From positions 1-6,373 of the forward strand of contig JANNXS010000289.1 of the NCBI GenBank assembly GCA_031409695.1: 6,373 nt of DNA, read 5' to 3'. A program made the translations under genes and the position numbers. A model generated the notes under the pieces. The model was not told where the DNA came from. It did not search any database and saw only the letters and a program-made list of their open reading frames with translations. This document shows, piece by piece, positions 6,195-6,373 of this stretch. Position 1 is the stretch's first letter; the number at the start of each line of letters is the position of its first letter. The stretch is from JABFRJ01 sp031409695. GTDB taxonomy: Bacteria; Pseudomonadota; Alphaproteobacteria; Rhizobiales; Hyphomicrobiaceae.

Positions 6195-6230
6195 CGACGG
6201 CCGCGGTGCTGAAATTCCCGCCGCTGTCGT
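6194..6230 (+). terminator. Hairpin just after hmgA, possible terminator
   Basis: Starting at the last base of the hmgA stop codon, the RNA can fold a 13-position stem (6194-6206 with 6218-6230), GC-rich, with one C-C mismatch (6202/6222), one G-U pair (6199/6225) and an 11-base loop. Only a short run of T and C follows, so as an intrinsic terminator it is incomplete. Confidence 0.35.
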
Positions 6231-6352
6231 TCTCGACGCGCTGGTGCTTGGTTCTTTTCGATCCCACGATGTCGCGCCACCGAGCAGGCGCCTTGCGAGA
6301 CAACTTGCAACGCAGCAACTCGGTCGTGAAACAACCTCACTGTGCGTCATTC

Positions 6353-6363
6353 AGGTGGCACCT
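6353..6363. repeat. Short dyad near right edge
   Basis: AGGTG-G-CACCT is a perfect 11-base inverted repeat, followed by the AT-rich TAAATAT. It could be an operator or promoter part of a gene beyond the window. The rest of the 179 bases after hmgA shows no gene that I recognise. Confidence 0.2.
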
Positions 6364-6373
6364 AAATATGCGC

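Noticed and set aside
6058..6318. 86-codon reverse-strand frame across the hmgA 3' end
   Set aside because: Most of it lies antisense in hmgA; no family likeness and no clear ribosome binding site.
1..6373. Mobile element, CRISPR, tRNA, riboswitch or defence system
   Set aside because: No terminal repeats, spaced repeat array, cloverleaf or relevant protein domains seen; gene content is ordinary metabolism, copper handling and regulation.

Overview
This window is chromosomal DNA of a GC-rich alphaproteobacterium. The partial CTP synthase reads like alphaproteobacterial PyrG along its whole visible length, and base composition and codon use look uniform across the genes. I cannot fix the order; Caulobacterales and Hyphomicrobiales are both plausible. 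I see no transposase, integrase, phage gene, CRISPR array, tRNA or rRNA.

Layout, left to right: the first 272 codons of pyrG (minus strand, running off the left edge); a 196-base divergent intergenic region with several short perfect palindromes; an orphan dgoA aldolase gene (plus); a 52-base convergent gap holding a small palindrome; a short copper chaperone of the CopZ type (minus); a 127-base divergent region; copA, a Cu+ exporting P1B-type ATPase (plus); a MarR-family regulator (minus), whose 3' end overlaps the 3' end of copA by 32 bases; an 85-base divergent control region; hmgA, homogentisate 1,2-dioxygenase (plus); and 179 bases of sequence without a recognisable gene.

The six genes alternate strand strictly, so no two can share an operon, and the window holds three head-to-head control regions. 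Two of these pair functionally related genes. copZ and copA make up a copper handling module: a cytosolic carrier and a membrane exporter. marR and hmgA look like a regulator and target pair for tyrosine and phenylalanine breakdown through homogentisate. A 17-base near-perfect AT-rich dyad sits exactly in the spacer of the candidate hmgA promoter and overlaps the candidate marR promoter. pyrG (pyrimidine synthesis) and dgoA (galactonate or galactose catabolism) are neighbours without an obvious shared pathway.

I found no convincing unknown system. The best leads are the marR/hmgA operator, the unusual insertion in HmgA, the divergent copZ/copA control region without an adjacent regulator gene, and the orphan dgoA with its cluster of palindromes.
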